Shown: positions 7,658 through 16,581 of the stretch, in pieces
Layout: every line of letters begins with the position of its first letter
Numbering within the stretch: position 1 is the first letter of the stretch
DNA from: Syntrophomonas sp. UBA5288
Lineage (GTDB): Bacteria > Bacillota > Syntrophomonadia > Syntrophomonadales > Syntrophomonadaceae
Length of the DNA: 25,264 bases
NCBI GenBank assembly: GCA_002408445.1
Contig: DHSK01000138.1
Span: forward strand, 1 to 25,264
Reading direction: 5' to 3'
Made by a program: the position numbers and the translations under genes
The notes under the pieces: model-generated
Seen by the model: the letters and a program-made list of their open reading frames with translations, nothing else
The model's database searches: none
Told to the model about the DNA's origin: nothing

Positions 7658-9496
7658 TTACCAAATATCATCTCCCAGCCGGACATAAACCGACGCCTGA
7701 AATACGCCGTCTTTTGCCTCAAACCTTGCCCTGCCGCCGTACTTCTTTGCCACTGCCGCCACTGAGGAAAGTCCTACGCCTTCACCCTCGCGTTTGCTGG
7801 AAAGAAACACACCGTCCTTTTCCCAGATGTTACCGTTAAAGCTGTTGTCTGCCGTTATGGTCAGAGTGCCGTATTCCAGACGGCTGTTCAGGCGGATAAA
7901 CCGGGCTCCGTTTTCCATCCGCCTGCACGCTTCCACGGCGTTTTCCAGCAGATTGCCCACGATGATGCACAGGTCGCTTTCCACCGTATCGTCAAGCTCC
8001 CCCGGAAGAGCAAATTGCAGGGAGGATTCAATGCCTTCATTGCGGGCGGCCGCCGCGTAATAAGCCGCCACCGCGTTCACCGCATAGTTTTCACACAGCC
8101 GGATGTCCTTGTCCGAGGGGATATTGCCAAGCAGCGTGTCGATATAGACACCAAGCTTTTGGCTGTCCCCCCGCGCGTTCATCTCCCGCAGAACGGTAAG
8201 CTGATGGCGCAGGTCGTGGCGCTGGGCTTTGACCGCCGCGTCGTTTTCAGCCATTTTCTGATATTGCAGCCTTTGCAGTTCCAGTTGGCGGGCGGCGGCA
8301 GCCATTTCGTATTCCAGACGGGCTTTTTCCGCTGCTGTGCGCACCGATTCCCGCACATAATAGCCGCTGACAAGGCCCAAGGCAATGACAAAGGCCAGCG
8401 CGCCAAGCTGGAAAAACACCGTCAGCACATCGGTCAGACGCAGCCAGTAGTTGAGCACCTCCAGAACCGTGGAGGCCGCCAGCAGGATCACGGCCGGCGC
8501 AAACCGCCCGGCCGCAGGGTTGCGGTAACGGAAATGCTCCCATACCAGACAGCCGGCGAACACCACAAACCCTAAGGGCGCAATGATATGGAACCAGTAC
8601 AGACTCCTGGTAAAATCCATCAGGCCGGAAAGCTGCAAGGTAAGAGCGGCGGCTACGGAAACATAATGCACCACCAGCAGGATCCGGAATGGCAGCCTGC
8701 TTTTAGGATTCAAAACTACCAGCCCAAAATTCAGAAACGGAATGGTCACTGTAAACAAGCCCACGTAAGCCATGGTGTACAGCAGCGAGGGATACGGCAG
8801 CAAAAAGGCGGTCAGGTCGCATTCACCCAGCACCCAGATGCCCGCCGACAGGGAAAACAGCCCCAGCCACAAAAAGGAGAAACCGGAAGAAACCCGGCTG
8901 ACGATGGTCAGGGACACCAGAACCATGGCCAGCCCGATGAAAATCAAAATGAGGGAAAACAGCAAGGAAAAGCCGTTTTCCCGAAACTGATCCGCCAGAA
9001 GCGCCGCTTCGTTGCCCACCGCAAGCGGCGGAAGGGAAAGGGTGCTGCGCTGTGTCGGCGACAAATATTCGATGCGCAGCGACACAGTTCCTTCCTTATC
9101 CGGAAGAGGGACGGTAGCGAGGATGGTAGGCGGGTCGTTCATATAGGGCGGATAACTGCCCTCCTGTCCGCACTCATAGGCCAAAACGCCGTCGATATAC
9201 AGCCGCAGGGGAGCAAACACCGACTTGATGAGCAGGCTGTCCCCGGGCCGCACCTCCGCTGCGGCAGTCAGTGCAACCGGCGTCCTGGGCGCAAGGCGGT
9301 CAAGCTTGGCGGGTAAAACGACTGCCTCCGGCTCACCGCCGTCTATTTGCATCGTCACACCGGAAAGATGGCGCACCGGTTCCATATAGGATGCGGAAAG
9401 CAGTCTGTCTCTCAGGGAAAACCACACCAGTACGGTCAGCGCCGCCCCCAACAGGACCACGCAGACGGCCAGATGTTTCGTCTGTCTATGCTTCAT
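7658..9496 (-). CDS. Sensor histidine kinase, 7TM-DISM-like input, GHKL ATPase (HPK10 type)
   Basis: A 612-aa membrane sensor. After an N-terminal helix (about 9-27) comes an extracytoplasmic beta-rich domain (30-173). Seven hydrophobic helices follow (about 175-380), an arrangement like 7TMR-DISM receptors. Then comes a coiled coil (385-425) and the kinase core. The phosphoacceptor is His427 in HDLRHQ, the form used by AgrC/CitA-like kinases. The ATPase has the N-box NLLENAVEA (515-523) and the glycine box GEGVGLSS (571-578). Its start overlaps the stop of the response-regulator gene by four bases (ATGA), which indicates translational coupling. The gene is visibly GC-richer than lctP next door and uses GC-ending codons. 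The ligand is unknown; the extracytoplasmic domain could bind a carbohydrate or peptide (inference). Confidence 0.92.
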   Translation of the reverse strand: MKHRQTKHLAVCVVLLGAALTVLVWFSLRDRLLSASYMEPVRHLSGVTMQIDGGEPEAVVLPAKLDRLAPRTPVALTAAAEVRPGDSLLIKSVFAPLRLYIDGVLAYECGQEGSYPPYMNDPPTILATVPLPDKEGTVSLRIEYLSPTQRSTLSLPPLAVGNEAALLADQFRENGFSLLFSLILIFIGLAMVLVSLTIVSRVSSGFSFLWLGLFSLSAGIWVLGECDLTAFLLPYPSLLYTMAYVGLFTVTIPFLNFGLVVLNPKSRLPFRILLVVHYVSVAAALTLQLSGLMDFTRSLYWFHIIAPLGFVVFAGCLVWEHFRYRNPAAGRFAPAVILLAASTVLEVLNYWLRLTDVLTVFFQLGALAFVIALGLVSGYYVRESVRTAAEKARLEYEMAAAARQLELQRLQYQKMAENDAAVKAQRHDLRHQLTVLREMNARGDSQKLGVYIDTLLGNIPSDKDIRLCENYAVNAVAAYYAAAARNEGIESSLQFALPGELDDTVESDLCIIVGNLLENAVEACRRMENGARFIRLNSRLEYGTLTITADNSFNGNIWEKDGVFLSSKREGEGVGLSSVAAVAKKYGGRARFEAKDGVFQASVYVRLGDDIW

Positions 9497-10221
9497 ACCC
9501 CGCTCCCTCTAGCCGTGCGGAACAGGTAATCCTCATAAGCTTTTGCCGCTTTTTTGATATCCTGCCGCCGGATATAGACCTTGTCCCCATTTTTCATGGT
9601 AAAGGTTTTCAGTTCCTGATCCACCCCCCTGACATAGCGAAGATTGGCGATATAGCTGTGGTGGCAGCGCAAAAAGGTATCGGGAAGCAGCGGCTCAATG
9701 GCATTAAGCTTGACCGTCTGGCTGGTGCGCAGAACGCCCGCCGCGGTGTTGACCGCAACCGAGTGGTTTTGCTGTTCAAAATAAAAGATGCCATCCAGCG
9801 GGATTTCTCTTTTTTCTCCGCTGATCAGCAGGGATATGTAAGCGGCGGAGCGGCGCTTCATACGGGCCAGCTCCAGCGTTTCCCGCACATCTTTGACAGT
9901 GACCGGCTTTTCCAGATATTTAAGCGCGCCCAGCCGGTAACTTTCCAGGGTATGGTCGGGGCTGGTGGTGGTAAAGGCCAGGGTCACCGTGTCATCCTCC
10001 CTGCGGATAACGGCGGCAGCCTCCACCCCCCGCATCCCCGGCATATAAATGTCCATAAAAATCAGATCGTATCGCCCCGGCGAGAAAGCCGCCAGCAGTT
10101 CTTCACCGGAAGAAAACGGGGCGCAATCGGCGGGAATGCCGCTTTGATAAATACACTGCAGCAGCAAAGCGGCATCTTCGGCCAGATCCTCGCAGACGGC
10201 AACCTTGAGCGGCGTTTCCAA
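9493..10221 (-). CDS. LytTR-family response regulator
   Basis: A two-domain regulator of 242 aa from the TTG start. The receiver domain (about 4-125) contains the acidic pair in VAVCEDLAED, the phosphorylated Asp57 in DLIFMDIYMPG and the conserved Lys in LKYLEKPVT. A LytTR DNA-binding domain follows (about 136-235), with FYFEQQNHSVAVNT, LLPDTFLRCHHSYIANLRYV and the late YIRRQDIKK. LytTR proteins bind pairs of short direct repeats upstream of surface, toxin or bacteriocin genes. I prefer the TTG at 10221 because GGGAGGGG lies immediately upstream. An upstream ATG at 10248 would code through it. It is cotranscribed with the kinase (four-base overlap) and diverges from the surface-protein operon, which is its likely target. 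Confidence 0.92.
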   Translation of the reverse strand: METPLKVAVCEDLAEDAALLLQCIYQSGIPADCAPFSSGEELLAAFSPGRYDLIFMDIYMPGMRGVEAAAVIRREDDTVTLAFTTTSPDHTLESYRLGALKYLEKPVTVKDVRETLELARMKRRSAAYISLLISGEKREIPLDGIFYFEQQNHSVAVNTAAGVLRTSQTVKLNAIEPLLPDTFLRCHHSYIANLRYVRGVDQELKTFTMKNGDKVYIRRQDIKKAAKAYEDYLFRTARGSGV

Positions 10222-10279
10222 CGCCTCCCCTCCCTTCGACAAATTCATTGGTTTTCTTTATTTTACCATAGGCGGAAAA

Positions 10280-10310
10280 GCCATATGCCATATTTTTAGT
10301 TTTTGTCAAG
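10280..10310 (-). promoter_or_regulatory. Candidate promoter of the LytTR two-component operon
   Basis: On the minus strand a perfect TTGACA (10309-10304) is followed after 18 bp by TATGGC, a weak -10. It lies about 60 bp upstream of the regulator's start. The heptamer TTTGTCA occurs twice in direct orientation (ends at 10308 and 10411) and once inverted (10462-10468) in this 270-bp divergent region. Whether these are LytTR contact sites cannot be decided by eye. Confidence 0.35.
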
Positions 10311-10441
10311 TACTAAATTCGTTGGAGCGTCCAGCATGTTCAGAACTACCGATTTTTCAGGCAAAATTTTATGATTTGAATGTAGGGCAATGTGTAAAAA
10401 GCTTTTTGTCAGGGCAGTTTGCGCTCTTTCAAACAGGGAAA

Positions 10442-10454
10442 AAGGTCATATAAA
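10442..10454 (+). promoter_or_regulatory. Weak promoter candidate for the surface-protein operon
   Basis: A TATAAA box at about 10449-10454 has TTTCAA 16 bp upstream. It would start transcription about 25 bp before the ribosome-binding site of the 81-aa gene. The match is poor in the -35 box, as expected for an activator-dependent promoter, but this is inference. Confidence 0.25.
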
Positions 10455-10488
10455 AATACTTTGACAAACTGAAAAGGAGGTTTTGCAA

Positions 10489-10734
10489 ATGGAAAAGGAT
10501 GTGCGCCGTTATTTTTACAGCTATATCATGCGGCAGACGGAAAACATCTCCCACCTTGTCCGTATCGCCAACGAGCTTTACCGCGGGGGCGTGACCGATA
10601 TGGATACCCTTTGCGAACTGCTGGAAAACCATCCGGGAAAAGTTCGTTCTATCCGCAATATCGGCGAAAAGAGCGTAATACTGGCACAGGAGGTCTGTAA
10701 GGCGTATCGCCAAGAGAGGGGCGACTCTGTTTGA
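10489..10734 (+). CDS. Small RpoA C-terminal-domain-like protein, 81 aa
   Basis: A short cytoplasmic protein with no membrane segment. Its second half (about residues 25-75) has the pattern of the RNA polymerase alpha C-terminal domain: a 'GGVTDMDTLCELLENHP' helix-turn region, then VRSIRNIGEKSV. That last piece aligns by eye with the alpha-CTD helix-hairpin-helix (compare TPNLGKKSL in E. coli alpha). The N-terminal 25 residues are a charged helix. The ATG at 10489 lies 8 nt after AAAGGAGG; an in-frame TTG two codons earlier is too close. It is the first gene of the surface-protein operon, 56 bp before the next start, with no terminator between. A regulatory or DNA-binding role is inferred. 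The fold assignment rests on pattern only. Confidence 0.75.
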   Translation: MEKDVRRYFYSYIMRQTENISHLVRIANELYRGGVTDMDTLCELLENHPGKVRSIRNIGEKSVILAQEVCKAYRQERGDSV

Positions 10735-10790
10735 GGAGCTTCTATTGTCTCAAGGATGATAAAAAGGAAAACTATAAGGAGGAGACGCAT

Positions 10791-13700
10791 ATGAATCATC
10801 GCAAACCATTCCAACGGCTCCTGGCAATGGCGCTGTCCATCGTTATGGTGCTGGGCATGACGCCGTTGACGGCGGTGGCGGTGGAAGCTGCGCCCCGCGG
10901 AGAAATCATCGCCTGGGAAATGCTGCCCGATACGGCGGGAGAACGGGCAGTACCCCCGGGTACATCATTGGAGGATTTGAATTTACCGGATACTCTCTCC
11001 GCCACGGTGCGTCTTGGGACGGATGAGCAAAATTCCGCCACGGTAGGGGAGTTTGTATATGCCCCCGCCCCGGCAGCCGTTGATATCCCTGTAAGCTGGA
11101 CATCCGCGCCGGACTATGACAGAGACAGGCCGGGTACATACCAATTCACCCCTGAACTTGCGGAGGGCTATACCCTGGCGGCAGGAGGAGTCCTGCCGGA
11201 AATAACCGTGACGGTGGCGGTGGAAACCCCAAGTGCGGGCCTGGTAACTGCTTTTGCCGATTTGGCCGACGATATTCGCTGGCAAAATACCCTGGAGCCG
11301 GTATTTCCCGCAGCTGTGCCGGGTACCGTAGAGGGTTTCGGAGTTGATATCCCCGTGACCTGGACAGCCGACCATGAATACGACCAGGCTGCCCCGGCTC
11401 AAGGCTTATACGTATTTACCGCCCTTTTAAAGGGAGATTATACAGTGGCCGGGGATATCGAATTGCCGCGGATAACAGTATACATACCCGCGGCTTCCGG
11501 CGGACGCCTGGGTATGATGCGCATGGCCGGAGAAGGTACGGACGGCGCCCCCTTGGAAATAACTACCGCCGCCCAGCTAAGAGAAATCGCGGTCCTGGTC
11601 AACAGCCGGGCGAACGGGTTGGAGCTGTTTTTATTCAATGATGCCGATGCCCGGGTCAGCTTAAAGCTTAAAAACGACATCGACCTGTCCGCTTACGGCA
11701 AGGATTATGACGGCGGCCAGGGCTGGAAGCCTATCGGTTATTTTAATACCAGCGAGGGGAAGGAGTATGCCTTTAAGGGCAGCCTGGACGGCGGGGGGCA
11801 TGTGATTACCGGCCTCTATATCGACCGCCCTGGAGAGCATGATATCGGCCTGTTCGGTTATGTTACAGGAATAATAAAAAATCTCGGCGTGATAAATGGC
11901 AACGTCAAAGGCCAGGATTGTGTCGGGGGCGTCATTGGTTTCTCCATCGGCGCCCAAATCGAAAAGAGCTTTTACCGGGGCAACGTCACCGGCGCATCCA
12001 GTGTCGGCGGTCTGGCGGGGATGGCTTATACGGCTGCCATAGAGCATTGTTATACGGCCGGCGCGGTTACCGGAAACGGAAGAACCGGCGGCCTGGTAGG
12101 GCAAGCTTATGCCGGCTCCGCTATTAAAGATTCCTACTCTGCCAGTGCCGTCACCGGATCTGCAGATTATGACAGCGTCGGCGGCCTGGCCGGTCTTATT
12201 AATAACAGTACCATAGAAAACTGCTACGCCGCGGGAGCCGTCAGCCACGCGGAGATTTGTGTGGGCGGCATTGCCGGCCGGACTCTGGGTACCAGCACAG
12301 TGAAAAACTGCGCCGCCTTGAATATGAGCGTCGAAGGTACAGGGTATTACTATCGCGTATCGGGAACTTTAGAGGGTACGGCAACCCTTCATAATAATAT
12401 CGCTTTCTCCGGCATGACAGTAAACGGCAGTGCCGTTACCGGAGTGGCAGATGACCAAAACGGCGCATCGAAAACCGGCGGGGAGATAAAAGATGATACA
12501 GGTAATATTTTAAGCGCTCTATTTACCGCAGCCAAGGGCTGGAGCTATACCCCGGGCGGCCTGCCGGTCCTCCGGGATGCGAAGGGCGGGGTCATGCCCG
12601 GTCAGGACGCCGCCTTGCCCGGACATATCAACGACAGCGGCAGTCCCTTTGCCGGCGCCGGCAGCAGCGACGACCCCTACCAAATCGCCACCCCCGCCCA
12701 GCTGGCCCGGCTGGCGGAGCTGGTGAACGCGGGGACTGACGATACCTATGTGGCTGCCAGCGTTTACTATCAGCTGACGGCTGATATCGACTTGTCAGGA
12801 TATGGCAAGGATTATGACGATGGTAAGGGCTGGAAGCCCATCGGTTATTTTGATACCGGCGAGGGCCAGGCGTATGCCTTTAAGGGCCGCCTGGACGGCG
12901 GGGGGCATGTGATTACCGGCCTTTATATCGACCGCCCGGACAGCAGGCACCAGGGATTGTTTGGATATATGCAAGGCGTAGTGCAAAACTTAGGAGTAGT
13001 AAACGCCAATATTACCGGTCAAGAATTTGTCGGGGGCATAGCAGGCGGGGCTTATAAAGGCAGTACCATACAAAACTGCTACAGTACCGGCAACATCAGC
13101 AGTGAAAATTCATATGCCGGCGGCATAGCCGGGTCTGTTTTCGGCATGGTGAAGAATTACTATGCTGCCGGAAGCGTTACCGCTGGCGGCAGAGTAGGAG
13201 GAATAGCAGGTTATGTGGATGGTACGGTGGAAAACTGCTATGCTCTTAACACTGTCAGAAATACGAAGAATGAATCCGGTAATGCCGGCGGTCTGGCCGG
13301 GTGGGTGGGTTCCGGGGGAACATTAAAAAACAGTGCCGCTTTAAATTTCGCCGTAGAGGATACGGGTAATGTAGGCCGAGTGGCAGGGTTTAAAGATAGG
13401 GACAGTAATCTTGCGGGCAATATCGCCTTCAGCGGCATGACGGTGACGGTGGGCGGAACGGCGAAAACCATTTCATCCGATGCAACTGGCATTGACGGTG
13501 CAGATAAAACCGCCGCAGAAATTGCCGCTACCAACTTCTTTCAAGCTACATTTGCAAATGATACCGCATGGCAGTATGAAACCGGCAAGCTGCCTATCCT
13601 CAAAAAAGCGGGCAGCACAGAAGTCATGCCCGGTCAGGACTCTGCCCTGCCTCTGCACCTGCTGGACAGTAGCAACCCCTTCGCCGGGGGCGACGGCACC

Positions 13701-16385
13701 AGTGCAGAAACAGCTTATCAAATCGCTACCCCCGCCCAGCTGGCCCGGCTGGCGGAGCTGGTGAACGCGGGGACGTCACCCTATGCGGAAAGTGGAAAAT
13801 ACTATACGCTGACGGCTGATATCGACCTGTCGGAATATGGCAAGGATTATGACGGCGGCAAGGGCTGGAAGCCCATCGGGACTTCATTGAAGAGATTCGA
13901 AGGAATTTTTAACGGTAATAGCAAGACCATCACCGGACTCTATATCAACCGCCCCGGAGAGGGTTATGTAGGATTATTTGGTGGTTATACCTGGGGAAGT
14001 GAACTTAAAAACCTCCGGGTGGTTGACGTGGATATTACCGGTGAAAGATTTGTCGGCGGCATTGCCGGAATAATAAATGGAAATAGTCGTATTGAAAACT
14101 GTTCTGTAAGCGGAAAGATTACTGGAGCTGGTAGCTCTGTAGGCGGCATTGCCGGAAATATGGAGGGCAGTTCCACTACTATTGCAAACTGCTATTCCGC
14201 CGCTGCCGTCAGCGGAGCAAAACAGGCAGGAGGGATAACCGGGCGCATCAATATGGGTACCGTGGAAAATTCCTATTTCGCTGGAACCGTTAGCGGAACA
14301 AGTGATGGGGTAGGTGGAATTGCCGGCTATGCTTCCGGTACGGTCAAGAATTGTTACTCCACAGGCACGGTCACAGGGCCGACGGCAGTAGGCGGAATAG
14401 CCGGATGGCATAGCTATGGGACGGTGGAGAATTGCTATTCCCTGGCCAATGTTAATGGAACCGATAAAGTGGGCGGAATTGTGGGCCATGTGGAGGATTA
14501 TACTGTTGGATCTACTTACTATGGAAAAGTACAAAACTGTGCCGCCCTCAATCCCTCGGTTGCCGCTGCTGGGACAGCAGGCGAGGCGGGCCGGGTGGCG
14601 GGGCTAAAAGATGAGGGTAGCACTCTGACTAACAACTACGCCTTTTCCGGCCTGGTGGGCGGCGGCACTGCCAAGACCCTAAGCGGTCTGGACGGCGCCG
14701 ATATGACCATAGAGCAGATGCTGAGCAACGCTTTCTGGACGGAGGACAGCAACTGGAATACCACCGGCGGCAGGGCCTGGAATGATTCTGTCTGGACATT
14801 CACAGAGGGCCAGCTGCCTATCCTTAGCGGCTTAAACGGGCAATCCGGCGCCGGCGGCTTATACTTAACCGGGCGCAATATTGCTTATGCTCATATTACC
14901 TTGTCACCAAACAGCTTTACCTATAACGGCACGGAGCAGAAGCCCGGCGCGCCAAGCATAACCGTTGAGTTTGACAACACCTGCTTAGTAGAAGGCCGGG
15001 ACTATACCTATGCCATCACCAGCGGTAATGATACGGAAACCGGTGCCAGCGCGGGCACCAAAGCCGGAATTGTTACCCTGACCTTTACCGGTAAAGGCAA
15101 TTACAAAGGGACTAAAGAGGTAACCTATACTATTACTCCATATTCCGGCGGCGGAACAACTACTACCCCAACTGCTCCCTCAGCGGTAACTCCGCCAACT
15201 GTCAGCGGAAATACGGCAACGATCACCGTTACCCCCACCGTAAGTGGGGACGGTCAAGCCGCCGTTACCGTAACCGCGGCCCAAATGGATGAGGTAATTG
15301 CCCAGGCTAAAGCAGCCGCCGCGAACAGCGGCGACAAACCGGCCGTAGAAATTAAGGTAGGTGATAGCGGCGTAGCTAATACCTTAGCTGCTACTATCCC
15401 TCACAGCTCCATACAAACTATGGCTGATGAAAATATAGAAAGTTTGACCGTAACCAGCAGCTTAGCTACCCTGACTTTTGATAGCCAAGCCTTAAATACT
15501 ATTAATGATACTGTCACCGGGGATATAACTGTGACTATAGCTAAAGTGGATATTGATGCCCTTCCTGAAGCAGTGCGGCAAATAGCAGGGAATCGTCCCG
15601 TATATGACTTTACCGTTACCGGCGGGGATAAAACCATATCCGATTTTAACGGCACTGTTACCGTAGCCATTCCTTATACCCCGGCAGCGGATGAGGATAT
15701 AAACGCTATTATCGTTTACTATATAAACGACCGGGGCGAACTGGACACTGTCACCAACGGCAGATATGACCCGGAAAGAGGTATGGTAGTATTTACTGCC
15801 GATCATTTCTCCCGCTATGCGGTGGGATATAACAAAGTGAATTTTAAGGATGTAGCCGCTAATGCCTGGTATGCAGAGGCGGTAACTTATATAGCCGCCC
15901 GGGAAATTACCTCGGGTACCTCTAAAGACACCTTTAACCCGGACCTAAGTTTAACCCGGGGCCAGTTCATTACCCTGGTAATGAGGGCTTATCAAATTGT
16001 GCCGGAGCAAAATATAACGGCTAACTTCACCGATGCAGGCAATACCTACTACACCGGCTACTTAGCGGCGGCTAAGCGCTTAGGCATTACCCAAGGCACA
16101 GGTGACAATAAATTTGCCCCGGAAGCTGACATAAGCAGACAGGATATGTTTACCCTGCTATACAATGTCTTGAAAAATACCGGCAACCTGCCGGTAAACG
16201 CTACCGGTAAAAGCATAGACAGCTTTAGTGACAGTCAAGTTATAGCTGCATATGCCAAAGACGCAGTGTCATACCTAATTAAAACCGGAACTATAAGCGG
16301 CAGTAACGGCAAACTCAACCCTGTCGCAACTACCAGCCGGGCGGAAATGACTCAGGTGCTGTATAATTTGCTCTCCGGGCAATAA
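10791..16385 (+). CDS. Giant SLH-anchored surface protein with GLUG repeats
   Basis: A secreted protein of 1,864 aa. A signal peptide (about 1-32, ending near LTAVAVEAA) is followed by two Ig-like domains (about 57-149 and 150-233; both have 'PV[ST]WT..' and '.GxYxFTxxL'). Three long repeat units come next (about 247-603, 617-947, 959-1360). Each opens with a conserved block (DIDLSxYGKDYD, GWKPIG, ITGLYI.RP) and continues in short GLUG motifs (VGGIAG...NCYSxGxV), expected to form a beta-solenoid. Then follow an Ig/MBG-like domain (about 1360-1453), a Thr/Pro linker, a further beta-rich domain, and three SLH repeats (about 1684-1863) for binding the secondary wall polymer. The ATG at 10791 follows AAGGAGG. 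An adhesin or matrix role is inferred; no catalytic motif is seen. Confidence 0.93.
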   Translation: MNHRKPFQRLLAMALSIVMVLGMTPLTAVAVEAAPRGEIIAWEMLPDTAGERAVPPGTSLEDLNLPDTLSATVRLGTDEQNSATVGEFVYAPAPAAVDIPVSWTSAPDYDRDRPGTYQFTPELAEGYTLAAGGVLPEITVTVAVETPSAGLVTAFADLADDIRWQNTLEPVFPAAVPGTVEGFGVDIPVTWTADHEYDQAAPAQGLYVFTALLKGDYTVAGDIELPRITVYIPAASGGRLGMMRMAGEGTDGAPLEITTAAQLREIAVLVNSRANGLELFLFNDADARVSLKLKNDIDLSAYGKDYDGGQGWKPIGYFNTSEGKEYAFKGSLDGGGHVITGLYIDRPGEHDIGLFGYVTGIIKNLGVINGNVKGQDCVGGVIGFSIGAQIEKSFYRGNVTGASSVGGLAGMAYTAAIEHCYTAGAVTGNGRTGGLVGQAYAGSAIKDSYSASAVTGSADYDSVGGLAGLINNSTIENCYAAGAVSHAEICVGGIAGRTLGTSTVKNCAALNMSVEGTGYYYRVSGTLEGTATLHNNIAFSGMTVNGSAVTGVADDQNGASKTGGEIKDDTGNILSALFTAAKGWSYTPGGLPVLRDAKGGVMPGQDAALPGHINDSGSPFAGAGSSDDPYQIATPAQLARLAELVNAGTDDTYVAASVYYQLTADIDLSGYGKDYDDGKGWKPIGYFDTGEGQAYAFKGRLDGGGHVITGLYIDRPDSRHQGLFGYMQGVVQNLGVVNANITGQEFVGGIAGGAYKGSTIQNCYSTGNISSENSYAGGIAGSVFGMVKNYYAAGSVTAGGRVGGIAGYVDGTVENCYALNTVRNTKNESGNAGGLAGWVGSGGTLKNSAALNFAVEDTGNVGRVAGFKDRDSNLAGNIAFSGMTVTVGGTAKTISSDATGIDGADKTAAEIAATNFFQATFANDTAWQYETGKLPILKKAGSTEVMPGQDSALPLHLLDSSNPFAGGDGTSAETAYQIATPAQLARLAELVNAGTSPYAESGKYYTLTADIDLSEYGKDYDGGKGWKPIGTSLKRFEGIFNGNSKTITGLYINRPGEGYVGLFGGYTWGSELKNLRVVDVDITGERFVGGIAGIINGNSRIENCSVSGKITGAGSSVGGIAGNMEGSSTTIANCYSAAAVSGAKQAGGITGRINMGTVENSYFAGTVSGTSDGVGGIAGYASGTVKNCYSTGTVTGPTAVGGIAGWHSYGTVENCYSLANVNGTDKVGGIVGHVEDYTVGSTYYGKVQNCAALNPSVAAAGTAGEAGRVAGLKDEGSTLTNNYAFSGLVGGGTAKTLSGLDGADMTIEQMLSNAFWTEDSNWNTTGGRAWNDSVWTFTEGQLPILSGLNGQSGAGGLYLTGRNIAYAHITLSPNSFTYNGTEQKPGAPSITVEFDNTCLVEGRDYTYAITSGNDTETGASAGTKAGIVTLTFTGKGNYKGTKEVTYTITPYSGGGTTTTPTAPSAVTPPTVSGNTATITVTPTVSGDGQAAVTVTAAQMDEVIAQAKAAAANSGDKPAVEIKVGDSGVANTLAATIPHSSIQTMADENIESLTVTSSLATLTFDSQALNTINDTVTGDITVTIAKVDIDALPEAVRQIAGNRPVYDFTVTGGDKTISDFNGTVTVAIPYTPAADEDINAIIVYYINDRGELDTVTNGRYDPERGMVVFTADHFSRYAVGYNKVNFKDVAANAWYAEAVTYIAAREITSGTSKDTFNPDLSLTRGQFITLVMRAYQIVPEQNITANFTDAGNTYYTGYLAAAKRLGITQGTGDNKFAPEADISRQDMFTLLYNVLKNTGNLPVNATGKSIDSFSDSQVIAAYAKDAVSYLIKTGTISGSNGKLNPVATTSRAEMTQVLYNLLSGQ
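12690..12736 (+). repeat. 47-bp exact direct repeat, copy 1
   Basis: This stretch is identical to 13728-13774 and encodes TPAQLARLAELVNAG at the head of the second GLUG unit. A further 33-bp exact repeat links units one and two (11783-11815 and 12890-12922, coding LDGGGHVITGL). These long identities could support recombination that adds or removes units. Confidence 0.9.
13728..13774 (+). repeat. 47-bp exact direct repeat, copy 2
   Basis: Identical in all 47 bases to 12690-12736, 1,038 bp downstream of it and in the same reading frame. A crossover between the two would delete exactly one GLUG unit in frame, since 1,038 is a multiple of three. Confidence 0.9.
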
Positions 16386-16449
16386 AGGCAAAAGGGACGC
16401 TTCTTTGGGCATCAAAGGGCGAAAGGAAAACCAAATAATAAGAAAAATA

Positions 16450-16490
16450 AGCGCACAGACTGGTTTTTCATCAGTCTGTGCGCTGTTTTA
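16450..16490 (+). terminator. Bidirectional terminator between surface protein and amidase
   Basis: A perfect 13-bp stem, AGCGCACAGACTG (16450-16462) and CAGTCTGTGCGCT (16472-16484), closes a 9-nt loop. GTTTTA follows on the plus strand. On the minus strand the stem is followed by TATTTTTC, so it can also end the convergent amidase transcript. Confidence 0.88.
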
Positions 16491-16581
16491 TGTTCAGCTT
16501 TCACATGGAATATGCAAGGTTTGATGCCTATCTTTATTTACAATCCATTGATAATCGTTCGGCTGTCATGTTAAACAATTT

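Noticed and set aside
8588..10299. Long plus-strand open frames (242 and 342 codons) across the two-component genes
   Set aside because: They lie antisense to the well-supported kinase and regulator, show no domain and have low-complexity Gln/Arg/Pro-rich composition. They result from the GC-rich codon bias of the real genes.
10483..10488. TTG start two codons before the 81-aa gene's ATG
   Set aside because: It would lie only 2 nt after AGGAGG, whereas the ATG at 10489 has the normal 8-nt spacing.
11800..14600. Repeated short motifs that might suggest a CRISPR array
   Set aside because: The repeats are in-frame GLUG coding motifs with variable spacing, not identical repeats with unique spacers, and no cas gene is present.
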